Positions 30,537-39,269 of a stretch of DNA of 64,000 bases are shown here, piece after piece. The notes below the pieces were generated by a model. The model was not told where the DNA came from. It did not search any database and saw nothing but the letters and a program-made list of their open reading frames with translations. Each line of letters starts with the position of its first letter. The first letter of the stretch is position 1. The DNA comes from Candidatus Accumulibacter similis (GTDB taxonomy: Bacteria > Pseudomonadota > Gammaproteobacteria > Burkholderiales > Rhodocyclaceae): assembly GCA_013347225.1 (NCBI GenBank), contig CP054595.1:806001-870000 (forward strand), in the 5' to 3' direction. Both the position numbers and the translations under genes were made by a program.

Positions 30537-31916
30537 CAATCCTCACAAGTTAGCATATCCGCATATTTCGCGCGAAGCCTTGTGTCGGCCGTAGTCCTGC
30601 GGCAAAATAGCTCTGTAACCAATTGTTTATAAAGGAGAATCGCATGACGGCCTGAATATGCCAATATACTTGGCAGACTCTCCAAGTATCTGTTTTCACA
30701 AGAGTTACTGCAAGTGGCTCGCCTCGACGCCAAACACTTCACCCGCTGCCGAACCCTCACCCTGCCAACGGTCCTCAGTTTTCTGCTCTCCAGCGTTCAC
30801 GCCGCCGTCCAGTCGGAACTCGATCAGTTCTTCGCCAACCTGCGCAATCGCGCCGACTCGGTTCGCGAGGTCACCGCTCAAGCCTTCTACCAGGCACGTT
30901 ACAAGATCAACGCGCTGGTGTTCGGCGAGGTCAATCAGCACCTCATGGAACTGGTGGAGGAACACTTGCCGCTCCCGCGCTGGAGAGGTTTACGGGTGGT
31001 CGCGGCGGATGGCAGCGCGGTTCGCCTGACGATGATGAAGGACAACGTCCGGTCGATCGTCACGGGCGTGGCTTTCGGCCTCTACCTGCCGGGCATCGAG
31101 CTGTTTCTGAACTTCCGCCTGCATGAGCCTTTGTCCGATGAGCGTCAGATGTTCTTCGAGGCGATCGATTGTCTGCGCTCCGACGATGTGCTCGTGATGG
31201 ACCGCGGCTTTCCCTGTCGTTGGCTGGTGTCGGCGCTGACGGCACGTCACATCCCCTTCTGCATCCGCTGCGATTTGTCGCGAGGATTCAAGGTGGTACG
31301 CGAGTTCCTGCAGTCCGGTCGAAGCGAGCAGGTCGTCGTCTTGCGCGCGCCCAATGCCCGTGATGCCAAGGACTATGAATGCCCGGCCACGCCGACCACG
31401 GTTCGCTTGGTGCGGGTAGCGACACCGAACGGACGGGTGCATGTGGTGATGACATCGCTCCTCGATCCCGTGACCTTTCCGGCCGCCGCGTTTGCCGAGC
31501 TGTACCACGGCCGTTGGCGAATCGAAGAGGCGTTCAAACGGATCAAGCACCGGCTGCAACTGGAGCATACTTCCGGCTTGTCTTGGCATGCGGCGCGCCA
31601 GGATTTCGGCGCCAAGGCGGTCTTCGACAACCTCAATGCACTGGCCGCCTATGTCGCCACCGATGCCCTCCTCGATCCCGGTTCGTCCTACAAGATCAAC
31701 CGCACCTTGGAACTCGACAAGATCAAACGACAGATCGGCCGTTGGCTCCTGGCTGCAACCGCCACCACTCGCCGCCTCAAGCCCATCCTCCAGGAGATCG
31801 CGTTGAACCTCCAGAAGTTCGTCCCCAATCGCTCCCAACCTCGAAAACCGCAGCCGAAACCGCACCTCTCCCACGCTTACAAGTAACAATGACAATAGGC
31901 TAACTTTCGAGGATTG
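30537..31916 (+). mobile_element. IS4-family element, copy 2, in the CD-NTase gene
   Basis: 1380 bp, ends CAATCCTC...GAGGATTG, with the exact 10-bp direct repeat GCCCATACCT at 30527-30536 and 31917-31926. It is the full-length version of copy 1 (9069-10321). It has one transposase gene on the + strand. Confidence 0.93.
30714..31886 (+). CDS. IS4-family transposase
   Basis: 390 residues from GTG 30714. The DDE residues sit in VVAADGSAVRL, DVLVMDRGFPCRW and the YREK-like YHGRWRIEEAFKRIK, and the C-terminus is complete (LNLQKFVPNRSQ). The conserved frame extends upstream of GTG without a stop (EYANILGRLSKYLFSQELLQ) to 30648. The strong ribosome binding site and ATG (30644) are in another frame that meets TGA at 30653-30655; skipping one T gives MTAEYANILGRL. 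The same arrangement occurs in copy 1. Start choice is therefore uncertain. Confidence 0.85.
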   Translation: MARLDAKHFTRCRTLTLPTVLSFLLSSVHAAVQSELDQFFANLRNRADSVREVTAQAFYQARYKINALVFGEVNQHLMELVEEHLPLPRWRGLRVVAADGSAVRLTMMKDNVRSIVTGVAFGLYLPGIELFLNFRLHEPLSDERQMFFEAIDCLRSDDVLVMDRGFPCRWLVSALTARHIPFCIRCDLSRGFKVVREFLQSGRSEQVVVLRAPNARDAKDYECPATPTTVRLVRVATPNGRVHVVMTSLLDPVTFPAAAFAELYHGRWRIEEAFKRIKHRLQLEHTSGLSWHAARQDFGAKAVFDNLNALAAYVATDALLDPGSSYKINRTLELDKIKRQIGRWLLAATATTRRLKPILQEIALNLQKFVPNRSQPRKPQPKPHLSHAYK

Positions 31917-31926
31917 GCCCATACCT
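31917..31926. repeat. 10-bp target duplication, right (IS4 copy 2)
   Basis: GCCCATACCT, identical to 30527-30536. The CD-NTase frame resumes with TGG CTG. Confidence 0.9.
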
Positions 31927-32162
31927 GGCTGAATTTCAAGGCCACACACTCTTTCACAAACAGTGTGGCTATCAGGTGGCAAGTCGTCAACACAGGGTGG
32001 GCCGCGCGTATTGCCAAATGCCTTCGAGGGGGATTCGAACACAGCGGCACTGAGATTTGGGAGCACACCTTGTACAAGGGAAAGCATTGGGTTGAATGTT
32101 TTGCCGTTGACCTGAAACATGGGGTAAGCCTGGGCCGTAGCGGGCGTTTCTACGTCAATATT

Positions 32163-32457
32163 TCATAGTGATATCAAGTCAATTTCTGCGTGCCGCCTGA
32201 TGGTCAGACCCGGCAGTACCTTTCCGCCGCCGTAGACCCACCGGCGCAGTTCCATTACGGTGGCCACCCACTCACGCTGGTTAACCCGCCGCCGCAGAGT
32301 CGACGTCTGCAGCCGCCCGGCGCCGAGGTTGAATGCAAAGTCGACGATAGCCGTAAGCCGCCCCTCAGGCTCGGTGCCCAGCACCGGGCAGTAGCGCAGC
32401 GTCCCGAATGTCCCGTGCCGCTGCCCCGATCAGCGCAATGAACTCTCCCGCCTCCAT
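32163..32457 (-). pseudogene. Phage lysozyme (GH24) remnant
   Basis: The 3' part reads EGRLTAIVDFAFNLGAGRL, STLRRRVNQREW and VLPGLTIRRHAE, the C-terminal half of T4-like/RrrD phage lysozymes. The N-terminal catalytic Glu region is missing. An ATG at 32457 starts another frame (MEAGEFIALIGAAARDI) that stops at TGA before joining, so the gene is fused from two pieces and broken. It overlaps the end of the CD-NTase by six bases from the opposite side. It marks the lysis end of the prophage late operon. Confidence 0.65.
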
Positions 32458-32588
32458 CACAGCACCTCCTTCACCTCCCTCGCCACCTCATCGATCCCGG
32501 CATCCCGATTCCTCTCGATGAAGTTGAAGACCCAGCGCGCGATCGCCCAGCCCGGCAGACCGCAGCCGAAGATCAAGCCGCCCAGTGC
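32457..32588 (-). pseudogene. Second, truncated copy of the small lysis-region membrane protein
   Basis: The reverse strand reads ALGGLIFGCGLPGWAIARWV, then NRDAGIDEVAREVKEVL with a TGA overlapping the ATG at 32457. It is a near-copy of the C-terminal half of the gene at 33410-33640. The N-terminal half is absent and a TAG precedes the conserved part. Confidence 0.7.
32466..32588. repeat. Imperfect direct repeat, about 123 bp, left copy
   Basis: Matches 33419-33541 at a constant offset of 953 bp with roughly 10 percent differences. The two copies bracket the membrane-protein cargo gene at 32609-33292. Confidence 0.75.
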
Positions 32589-32608
32589 CTAGATGCCTGA
32601 CGCCACGT

Positions 32609-33292
32609 TCAAGACCCTTCTCCTTTCCTTGCACGAATGGAGCCAACAAGTTCCTCGTCAGGCAGCGAGATCACGCTGAACAGATACTCGCGAACAGGGG
32701 CGATCACAGCCTCTGAACTCGACTTTAGCTCGGCGCTATGACTTGCTGCCGCCTTGCGAAGGGCGTTCCCAAGAGTGGGAGTTGTGTAGTTTTTCTGCAT
32801 GCCCTCAAGGGAGAGGATGGCACTTTCACTTTCTCCGAGGTAGCTGTCAGTCACAGCCGCTTCGATAGAGGACAGCTTCGCAAACGCATCCGTGAATTTG
32901 CCTCGCGCGGCCGGGAAATGGGACAGCAAGTCAGAGTACGCGGTGCCCAGTTGCTCATCCAGAACCTTCTGTGCGACTCGTGTTCGCTCAATGTTCACCT
33001 GCTTCCAGAATTCGTCGCGCACGCGTTGAACGTTGAAACTCTCCCCGAGCTTTTCGCTCAGCCCAACATAAGTCGGTTGCAACTCCTGATACATGGAAAT
33101 CTGCAAGGCCTGCCAGCGGTCCAGTTTCGCGATGGCGGTGGCCGCAGCAGAGCGAACGCGGCTGGCCTGTTCCGTTACCTTGGCGTCGCGGTCTTTCGAT
33201 AGCGAGAGGAGAAGGGCGATGACGGAAATGACAATCGTCGCAGTGGTAAGAAGATCGCTTACCTTGATGGACCAGTCGAGTTGCATGGACAT
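32609..33292 (-). CDS. Putative single-span membrane protein, prophage cargo
   Basis: 227 residues with one membrane segment near the N-terminus (residues 9-29, VSDLLTTATIVISVIALLLS) and then a soluble helical domain (AAATAIAKLDRWQALQISMY; RVRDEFWKQVNIERTRVAQK; YTTPTLGNALRKAAASHSAE). No family is recognised. Its lower GC, its place between two copies of a duplicated lysis gene and its own upstream gap (33293-33409) mark it as an inserted cargo gene (moron). Such genes often protect the host from other phages, but there is no direct evidence here. Confidence 0.6.
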   Translation of the reverse strand: MSMQLDWSIKVSDLLTTATIVISVIALLLSLSKDRDAKVTEQASRVRSAAATAIAKLDRWQALQISMYQELQPTYVGLSEKLGESFNVQRVRDEFWKQVNIERTRVAQKVLDEQLGTAYSDLLSHFPAARGKFTDAFAKLSSIEAAVTDSYLGESESAILSLEGMQKNYTTPTLGNALRKAAASHSAELKSSSEAVIAPVREYLFSVISLPDEELVGSIRARKGEGS

Positions 33293-33409
33293 GATGAGAT
33301 AGAGGCTGGCTAAAGAAAAGCGCTTATCCGCTGCCCGACGGCGAGGATAAACGTCATTGGACCGAAGGACGGTAAGGGGACGACTGTCGGGATTGTAAGC
33401 GAGGTTTTA

Positions 33410-33640
33410 TCACACCCCCTCCTTCACTTCCTTCGCGACCTCATCGATTCCGGCATCCCGGTTTTTCTCGATGAAGTTGAAGACCCAGCGCACGATCGCC
33501 CAACCCGGCAGGCCGCATCCGAAGATCAACCCGCCCAGCGCCACAAGGCCGGTCACCGACTCCTGCGGCCGGAAGTGCTGGACGGCGATGGCCTCGCCGC
33601 AGATCCCGGTGACCTCGGTACTGATCACCCGACCGCCCAC
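33410..33640 (-). CDS. Small phage lysis-region membrane protein (possible holin)
   Basis: 76 residues with a hydrophobic segment (GLVALGGLIFGCGLPGWAIV) and a charged C-terminal tail (NRDAGIDEVAKEVKEGV). One membrane span and position at the end of the late operon next to lysozyme debris suggest a holin or related lysis protein, but one-span holins are hard to tell apart. A truncated second copy lies at 32457-32588. Confidence 0.6.
   Translation of the reverse strand: MGGRVISTEVTGICGEAIAVQHFRPQESVTGLVALGGLIFGCGLPGWAIVRWVFNFIEKNRDAGIDEVAKEVKEGV
33419..33541. repeat. Imperfect direct repeat, about 123 bp, right copy
   Basis: Partner of 32466-32588; lies within the intact small membrane-protein gene. 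Confidence 0.75.
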
Positions 33641-33960
33641 TCCCGATGCGTTCGTGGCGGCGTCATCAGCATCACCACGAGGGCCGAAAGCAGCGCCTCG
33701 CCGGCCGCAGCAGCTCCGGCTGCATCAAGTGCGGCAGATCCGGCGACTCCTCTACTAGTTGGATCTGCCACTCTCAGTCCCGACGGGAATTCAGCCAAAC
33801 GCGATTCTTCCCGCACCCAAAGTATGTCAATGGCAGCATCCGTTCTGGCGACAACTATCTTGACGTTCACCGTGACTTCGGACCGCTGTTCACTGTTCAG
33901 GACACGGTGTGCCGCCACGCAAGCGAAGTTCGTGGTCAAACCTGCCCTTGCGGGACTCAA
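33625..33960 (-). CDS. Hypothetical short frame, possible spanin debris
   Basis: Up to 111 residues overlapping the end of the NYN gene; a start nearer the middle is likely. The sequence FPSGLRVADPTSRGVAGSAA and the Ala-rich end GAAAAGEALLSAL resemble the tail half of some Rz-type spanins, which would fit the lysis region, but the match is weak. It may be non-coding. Confidence 0.25.
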   Translation of the reverse strand: MSPARAGLTTNFACVAAHRVLNSEQRSEVTVNVKIVVARTDAAIDILWVREESRLAEFPSGLRVADPTSRGVAGSAALDAAGAAAAGEALLSALVVMLMTPPRTHREWAVG

Positions 33961-34849
33961 CGATGTCGCTCATCGACGCCATCATTTCGATGAAGCTGCG
34001 GAACCCGAAAGTCGATTCATTGAACGTGGGATCCATGCGTTGAATGAACGGGCGCAAGCGTGCCTTTTGGATCCACGTCTCACCGCGCGTTTGGGACAGC
34101 CGTGTGATTGCCTTGATCACCAGATCACGCGCCGCCTGTTGCCGCGCCGCTGGGCTTACGGCCATGACCAGTAGTTCGCAGAGTTCTTCCTCGTCCTCCT
34201 GCGTGAGCAACCCACTTGTTCCGGTTGAGGACTCCATCAGACTCTTGGCAGGGGCCGTTGGCTCGGCCGCAGTCACTGATTCCCGTGCCGGGCGAGCTGT
34301 AGTCGGCGTCGGCGTCGAGCTCAGCAGGGATTCATAGAACTTGAATTCATGGCAACTGCGCGCCCAGTGGCGATTGGTCGACCGCTCGCTACCAATTCCG
34401 ATCAGCGTCCGTCCAGCCGCCTTCACTTTGTATGATAAGGGCATGTAATCGCTGTCGCCGCCCACAACAATGATCGTGCAGATGTGAGGGAAGCGGACCA
34501 TGTCATCCATGACATCAAGGCACAGCTTGATGTCTGCGCCGTTCTTGGCGTTCGCCCCAGGCGGAAAAACCTGTATCAGCTCTATTGCCGATTCGAGAAG
34601 CTGTGTCTTATACCGGTTGAACGATACCCAATTGGCAAAAGCTCTGTTGATGGCGATTGGCCCCACCGATAGCGCAAATTCGATGATGGTCGAGATCTGA
34701 AGGATCTCCTCTTGTGGTCGGAATCGGTTGCTCTCATAGGTACCGGCACCGTGCTCCTGATCGACCAGGCTGGCATGGAGATTTTCGAAGTCCCAATAGA
34801 TCGCTACTGTTTCCGCAGTGTTTTCCACTCTCGGCAGTCCTGATGTCAC
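33890..34849 (-). CDS. NYN-domain protein with C-terminal OST-HTH/LOTUS-like domain
   Basis: 319 residues. The NYN (PIN-like) nuclease fold is shown by YWDFENLHASL, NGADIKLCLDVMDD and IVVGGDSDYMPLSYKVKAAG, which carry the acidic metal-binding residues. A Pro/Thr-rich linker follows (about 185-215) and then a helical C-terminal part (ARDLVIKAITRLSQTRGETW, RPFIQRMDPTFNESTFGF) like the OST-HTH/LOTUS RNA-binding domain. NYN-LOTUS proteins are candidate RNases. It lies within the prophage but is not a structural gene, so it is probable cargo, perhaps for defence against other phages. Confidence 0.8.
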   Translation of the reverse strand: MTSGLPRVENTAETVAIYWDFENLHASLVDQEHGAGTYESNRFRPQEEILQISTIIEFALSVGPIAINRAFANWVSFNRYKTQLLESAIELIQVFPPGANAKNGADIKLCLDVMDDMVRFPHICTIIVVGGDSDYMPLSYKVKAAGRTLIGIGSERSTNRHWARSCHEFKFYESLLSSTPTPTTARPARESVTAAEPTAPAKSLMESSTGTSGLLTQEDEEELCELLVMAVSPAARQQAARDLVIKAITRLSQTRGETWIQKARLRPFIQRMDPTFNESTFGFRSFIEMMASMSDIVESRKGRFDHELRLRGGTPCPEQ

Positions 34850-35097
34850 GAGTTACCAATGTATATCATGTGTCATTTGCCCAGTCCAACACGGGGGTGC
34901 CATCTTCCGTTTGGCGACTGGACGTCCGCGGTCATTTCCAGGCTCACGCAGACGGTCAGTTCCACTGATCGCTGCGGTCAGACGCTCCGCCCAGCCGCGC
35001 AACGGAACCTGAACCATCACGCTACACTTTCCTGACTGCATTGTCGAAGGGGGCCGTGACCTCCCCCTGAATCCCTGCACCCAGGCTATGCACGCCT
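34850..35097. other. Gap upstream of the NYN gene
   Basis: About 250 bp with no supported gene. It holds the upstream region of the NYN gene (TATATCATGTG at 34861-34871 is AT-rich and could be part of a promoter) and the 3' flank of the phage late operon. Confidence 0.4.
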
Positions 35098-35388
35098 TCA
35101 CTGCCCACCCCCGAACACCTTCCACTTCACGAACGCCCCCGCGAGCGTGGCCATCACCAGCCCGGTGACCAGCATCCGGACGATCGTCAGCCATGCGGTC
35201 TTCTTCGCTTCATTGAAGGCATCGAGCAGACTGCGCAGCTCACGGATGTCGTGCGCCGCATCGGGCCCGTCGAGTCCGACGCCGTGCAGGGCGTGTCGGG
35301 CTCCGCGCTCGGCGGCGCGCTCGAGCAGTTCCTCGAAGTCATCGCGCGGCATGGAGACCATGCCGTCAGTCACGCTGGGCGTGTTCAT
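35098..35388 (-). CDS. Small phage membrane protein (DUF6127-like)
   Basis: 96 residues from the ATG at 35388 (GGAGGACAAGAC in front). A soluble helical part (SMPRDDFEELLERAAERGAR, RELRSLLDAFNEAKKTAW) is followed by one C-terminal membrane span (VRMLVTGLVMATLAGAFV). Proteins of this layout sit at the end of tail operons just before lysis genes. Exact role unknown. Confidence 0.7.
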   Translation of the reverse strand: MNTPSVTDGMVSMPRDDFEELLERAAERGARHALHGVGLDGPDAAHDIRELRSLLDAFNEAKKTAWLTIVRMLVTGLVMATLAGAFVKWKVFGGGQ

Positions 35389-35455
35389 GTCTTGTCCTCC
35401 AGAGAGAAGAAGCACGCCGCATAGGCGGCTTCTACGGCTCACCAATCGCGAACGC

Positions 35456-35806
35456 TTAGATCGCGATTCCGACGCTCCAGCCGGCCGCCTTGAAGACCGA
35501 CAGAGCGCCCTCGTCCTCGATGAAGCACAGCCAGCCGACCCTCGGCGCGTAAAACTCCCAGGCTCCGCCGATGCGCACCGCAATCAGACCGGCGCGCCCC
35601 GACCAGACGCCGGTCGCTCCTGCCGGGATCAGGTAACGGTCCCCATCGACCGGGCTCGCCGGCGGCGTGCCGAGATCCCGGTCTTTCACCGAGAGCCCCA
35701 CCACTGCACCGAGTCGCTTCAAGTTGGCGTCCATGCCGTCCTTCCAGCCCGACTCGCCGACCGTCCAGCCATAACTGAGCCCCAGATTCGGATCCACACT
35801 CGCCAT
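35456..35806 (-). CDS. DUF2793-like phage tail protein
   Basis: 116 residues, ATG at 35806 overlapping the stop of the tail-tip gene. It contains [20 protein letters not shown] and [39 protein letters not shown], typical of DUF2793 proteins found after the tail-tip gene in siphophages. It is likely a tail-fibre or distal tail accessory part. Confidence 0.75.
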   Translation of the reverse strand: MASVDPNLGLSYGWTVGESGWKDGMDANLKRLGAVVGLSVKDRDLGTPPASPVDGDRYLIPAGATGVWSGRAGLIAVRIGGAWEFYAPRVGWLCFIEDEGALSVFKAAGWSVGIAI

Positions 35807-38010
35807 CAGATGCCTCCGTAGTATTTGCCGTAATGGAGTCCATAGCCCGCGCGGTCGAACGCGATCACCTGCTTCTGCCACGACAGGTGCCCACCCCGCT
35901 CGGCCTCGATCTCGATTCGTAGGCGACCGTTGATGCGCGACAGCCCCGATTCCGCAGCTTCCTCCGCGAGCGTCCAGGCGACACCGGTGCCGGTCAGCCC
36001 GGCGCGTGTCCTGACGAGCACGCCCTTTTCGTTGAACAGCCGGACGGTCGTCGTCTGCCCGGCCTCCGGCGTGATCGACCCCTCGGTCTGCAGCACCAGG
36101 TAGGCGGTCTGAATCTGCCGATTGCGTGTCGCCCACGAGATCGAGAGTTCGCCGCTGATCACGCCCGGATAGCGCAGCCCGTTCACCCGCACGTTGCCCG
36201 GGCAGTACGGGCGAATGAAGCGCTTGGCCAGCGTCACGTTCAACTCGGTCGCTGCGGCCTCCGCCAAGGTCCCTTTCGGCGTTCGCGGCAGGAGTTTCAC
36301 CCGCGCGACCTCGTTCTGCACATACTCCGGCGTCAGATAGAAGCGCCAGCCGTCAACGAACCACAGGCGAGCCCCCACCGCATGCGCCACCGGCACGGTG
36401 TCGAGCAGGCCGCGCTCCAGCGTCACCGTCTGCGCGACGAGGTTGACGGCCGTCACCTGCACCCACTCGCCGTCGACCACCGCCAGCGTGTTCGGCTCCA
36501 CCTCATCGAGGTCGATCCCGCCGGCGATCCCCACCGTGGTGTTGGTGGCCGATAGCGGCAAGGACTCGGTCAGCACCGCCGTCGGCGTGAAGGTCCCGAA
36601 GCCCTTCGACTGAAACGCCCCGGCTTGATACGCCTGGGCCTCGAAGCCGTAGGCGTCCGAGTTCGACCGCGCCCCGCAGGCCGCCACCAGCCCGTCGAGT
36701 TCCCCGATGTCGGCGATCAGGCTCTGCGACTCACCGGTGAAATCCGCGATCACCGACCAGTACGGCACCTCGTAGAGCATCTGCACCGGGCACGCCCTGG
36801 GCATGCTGACCGGCTCGACCCAGCCGGTCGGCGGCGGCACGGCATAGACCGACTGCGGCAAGCCGAAGACGTCCTGCACGCACTCCACTCGCACCGCCCC
36901 GTCGGCCAACTCTCCATACGACAGCCGAGCTACCCGCATCGCGATCTCGGTGATCCCGTAGGGCGGCCACGCAAAGCGGATCACATCACCGATGTTCAAT
37001 AGAGAGGCCTGGCGATTGGCGACGAAGACGCCCTTCGCGAGTCCCGACGACAACTGCTTCAGTTCGCGCATCGCGACCCGGTTCGCCAGCTCGGCCTTCG
37101 AGATGCCGGGGAAGTTCACGCTGGTCGCCACCACGCTGCCGGTCATCTGCACCCCGGCGAGATCCTGCACCGTCACCGAGGTGTCCTTGTCCGTTTCGCG
37201 ATCGCGGTAGATCACCGTCACCTGGTTGGTCACTTCGCCCCACGACGGCCGCGAGAATTCTTCGAGGCGCAGGATGTTGGACGGATCGAAGCCCGCCTGA
37301 TTGGCGAGCGTGTAGTCCGCTCGGGCAAGCCGCAGGGTGAACAGCCCGCTGCGCGGATGGACGTACAGCACCCCGTCGATGTGCTTCAGGATCGCCAGCA
37401 CGAAGGATTCGATCGTCTCCTCGCGGCTCCACAGCAGCGACAGACCGAAGCCCTCGCCGTAGAGCGTCGCGGCCGCTCGCGTAAAACTCGCGTCGTCGAG
37501 GTCGCTCTCGGGATACCCCATGCCCCAATCGCCATTCGTCAGGCACTCGCGAATGATGTGCGCCGGATTGGCGTCGCCGTCGATCTCGGCAGTCCCGCTG
37601 TTCCACGCCCGCGGGATCCGTTTCGCGCGCACCGACCACGGCTTGATGTACGGGTTCATCGCCGCCACCCACACCCGTTTCAGAACCAGCGAGAAGACGC
37701 CGCGGAAGGCCGGAATCGTGCTGCCGAGAACGCCCTTCAGATAAGCGTTCCGCTCCTGGCTGGCCTCACCCATCAGGACGTCGACGGGGCCCAGCACGCC
37801 GCCCTCGCGCTCCTCGCCACCGAAGAGCGTGGGGTTGTCGATCTGAATCGTCGTGCTCGCCGTGACGTTCCCCGACCACGCCACCCGTTCGCCGACGCGG
37901 ATCTCGGTCAGCGCGTCGACGGGACCGTGACAGAGCGCGAGATGCGCCCCGAGCCCATACCAGTAGCCGACCGTATAGCTCTGCTTGCCCTTGCCACCCC
38001 CCCGGCTCAT
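35806..38010 (-). CDS. Tail tip / central fibre protein (gpJ-like)
   Basis: 734 residues. The start ([20 protein letters not shown]) and the order hub-like N-terminus, a conserved domain with [20 protein letters not shown] and [18 protein letters not shown], then fibronectin-like beta segments near the C-terminus ([14 protein letters not shown]) match baseplate hub/tail tip proteins of siphophages and gene transfer agents. It sits at the distal tail and contacts the host receptor. It overlaps the small genes on both sides. Specificity cannot be predicted. Confidence 0.8.
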   Translation of the reverse strand: MSRGGGKGKQSYTVGYWYGLGAHLALCHGPVDALTEIRVGERVAWSGNVTASTTIQIDNPTLFGGEEREGGVLGPVDVLMGEASQERNAYLKGVLGSTIPAFRGVFSLVLKRVWVAAMNPYIKPWSVRAKRIPRAWNSGTAEIDGDANPAHIIRECLTNGDWGMGYPESDLDDASFTRAAATLYGEGFGLSLLWSREETIESFVLAILKHIDGVLYVHPRSGLFTLRLARADYTLANQAGFDPSNILRLEEFSRPSWGEVTNQVTVIYRDRETDKDTSVTVQDLAGVQMTGSVVATSVNFPGISKAELANRVAMRELKQLSSGLAKGVFVANRQASLLNIGDVIRFAWPPYGITEIAMRVARLSYGELADGAVRVECVQDVFGLPQSVYAVPPPTGWVEPVSMPRACPVQMLYEVPYWSVIADFTGESQSLIADIGELDGLVAACGARSNSDAYGFEAQAYQAGAFQSKGFGTFTPTAVLTESLPLSATNTTVGIAGGIDLDEVEPNTLAVVDGEWVQVTAVNLVAQTVTLERGLLDTVPVAHAVGARLWFVDGWRFYLTPEYVQNEVARVKLLPRTPKGTLAEAAATELNVTLAKRFIRPYCPGNVRVNGLRYPGVISGELSISWATRNRQIQTAYLVLQTEGSITPEAGQTTTVRLFNEKGVLVRTRAGLTGTGVAWTLAEEAAESGLSRINGRLRIEIEAERGGHLSWQKQVIAFDRAGYGLHYGKYYGGI

Positions 38011-38216
38011 CGATCGTCCTCCGCCCCAATCCCACCCTCGGCCAGATCCGCGAGGCGGATCGCCATCGCATCACCGGTCGCGCGCAGCCAGTCGCTGTCA
38101 ACGCCGTGCTCGACGAACGCCTCCCAGCTCCGCTCCCGGCCGTCGAACCAGCGGCGAACGCCCTTGACGCAGTAACCCAACTCCCGCGCGTGCGCGACCG
38201 TCACCCGAGTGCTCAC
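38007..38216 (-). CDS. Small tail accessory protein
   Basis: 69 residues (MSTRVTVAHARELGYCVKG...), soluble, with no known motif except an arginine/tryptophan-rich stretch (VRRWFDGRERSWEAFVEHG). It overlaps both neighbours by four bases, so it is translated with the tail-tip gene. Genes of this size and place may act in tail-tip assembly. Confidence 0.65.
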   Translation of the reverse strand: MSTRVTVAHARELGYCVKGVRRWFDGRERSWEAFVEHGVDSDWLRATGDAMAIRLADLAEGGIGAEDDR

Positions 38217-38455
38217 TTCTTTCCTCCCGACGACTTGCGAATCGCCCGCACCTGGACGTCGCCATACCAGACGACGTTCGGCCCGGACAGCAGACGGGTG
38301 CCGAAGAGCACCGGGATCGGCGCGTCCTGCGAAGCGATCGGCACATCTTTGTCACCAATCTGGCCGGGTTGCGCGTTCTCCGGCGCTTTCGGCCGCGGCG
38401 CCAGGAGCGCCGAGAGGACGGTCGTGACGACCCAGACGAGGATCTGTTGCCACAT
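38213..38455 (-). CDS. Small tail assembly membrane-associated protein
   Basis: 80 residues with an N-terminal hydrophobic helix (WQQILVWVVTTVLSALLA) and then DKDVPIASQDAPIPVLFGTR and GPNVVWYGDVQVRAI. The second half resembles the start of tail-tip proteins (PVLFGTR...NVVWYGD), so it may be a split-off N-terminal module. It overlaps the next gene by four bases. Confidence 0.65.
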   Translation of the reverse strand: MWQQILVWVVTTVLSALLAPRPKAPENAQPGQIGDKDVPIASQDAPIPVLFGTRLLSGPNVVWYGDVQVRAIRKSSGGKK

Positions 38456-38467
38456 GGTCGACTCCGA

Positions 38468-39265
38468 TCAGACGATCGCGTCGCCGGTGAAGGGGTTCTT
38501 CACCGGGATGAACGGGAAACCGCCGAACTGGTCGAGGTTGTCGAAGCGACTCGCGCACTGCCCCAGCGAGTGATCGCAGCCGGCCAACAGCGAGACCGCA
38601 TCACCGACCGCGAGGCCGATCAAGGGCGCGGCGAGCGTCAAGCTCGACCCGCTGTGCGCCGTGATCATGCGCAACCCCACGCCTGCCGAAAGCATCCCGG
38701 CCGTGAAATACCCGTCAGCCGCGGTGGCCGCCGCCGCAACCGTCAGCTGCGTGCCGCCGAGGCTGGAGACGATCCCATCGACCCGAAACCGCTCGCGCAG
38801 CGCCCCGCAGCTCGGCGAGTACAGCACGTGCCGACAGAGCAGCTGATAGCGCGCGCGCAGACCGACCCGCTTCAACGACGTGGCGATCGGCTCGCATTTC
38901 AGCTGTACCGTCGCGCCCGAGAAGCGCGCCGCACTGACCCGGCCTTTCCAGTAGGTGATGAACTCCGGGTCGGCCCGATGCCGGCGATAGATCGTGACGC
39001 TGACGATCCCCTCGGGCGGCGCGGCAAGGAACAGCGTTCCCAACGGATCGTCGCGGGGCAGCGTGATCTCGAGGCCGTTTCGGTGGATCTCGTTCGCCTG
39101 CTCGATCGCCCCGCGGGTCAGCGTCCGCGGCGCATAGGTTTCCGACAGATGGTCCACCGGCAGCTGGCTCGAGGTGTAGCACCAGTGGCGGGTTCCCTGC
39201 GCGAAGCGGTACAGCTCGATCGGGCTCCCATCCGCCACCGACTGCTCCACGGTCGTATAGCTCAT
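38468..39265 (-). CDS. Phage BR0599-family tail protein
   Basis: 265 residues with the BR0599/DUF2163 pattern: YRFAQGTRHWCYTSSQL at the N-terminus, ARYQLLCRHVLYSPSCGALR in the middle and the diagnostic C-terminus AGCDHSLGQCASRFDNLDQF followed by GGFPFIPVKNPF. This family lies between the tape measure and tail tip in lambda-like and GTA-like phages and is thought to form part of the distal tail hub. The cysteines may bind an iron-sulfur cluster, as in lambda gpL-like proteins; that is inference. Confidence 0.8.
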   Translation of the reverse strand: MSYTTVEQSVADGSPIELYRFAQGTRHWCYTSSQLPVDHLSETYAPRTLTRGAIEQANEIHRNGLEITLPRDDPLGTLFLAAPPEGIVSVTIYRRHRADPEFITYWKGRVSAARFSGATVQLKCEPIATSLKRVGLRARYQLLCRHVLYSPSCGALRERFRVDGIVSSLGGTQLTVAAAATAADGYFTAGMLSAGVGLRMITAHSGSSLTLAAPLIGLAVGDAVSLLAGCDHSLGQCASRFDNLDQFGGFPFIPVKNPFTGDAIV

Positions 39266-39269
39266 GGCC

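Larger units (their letters stand above)
29441..32168 (+). pseudogene. CBASS CD-NTase (SMODS nucleotidyltransferase), split by IS4-family element
   Basis: The 5' part (29441-30536) carries the polymerase-beta-like core: GS at residues 53-54, DAD at 71-73 and a third Asp at 125 (FSIDVVPCI), followed by the helical OAS1-like domain. The 3' part (31927-32168) encodes AHTWLNFKATHSF, VVNTGWAARIA, FEHSGTEIWEHTLYKG and SGRFYVNIS, the AGS-C sensor domain that follows SMODS synthases. Without the IS and one 10-bp duplication the gene is an open 445-codon frame. As it stands the protein loses most of AGS-C and ends five codons into the IS. The core may still make nucleotides, but regulation by AGS-C would be lost. 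Confidence 0.9.
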
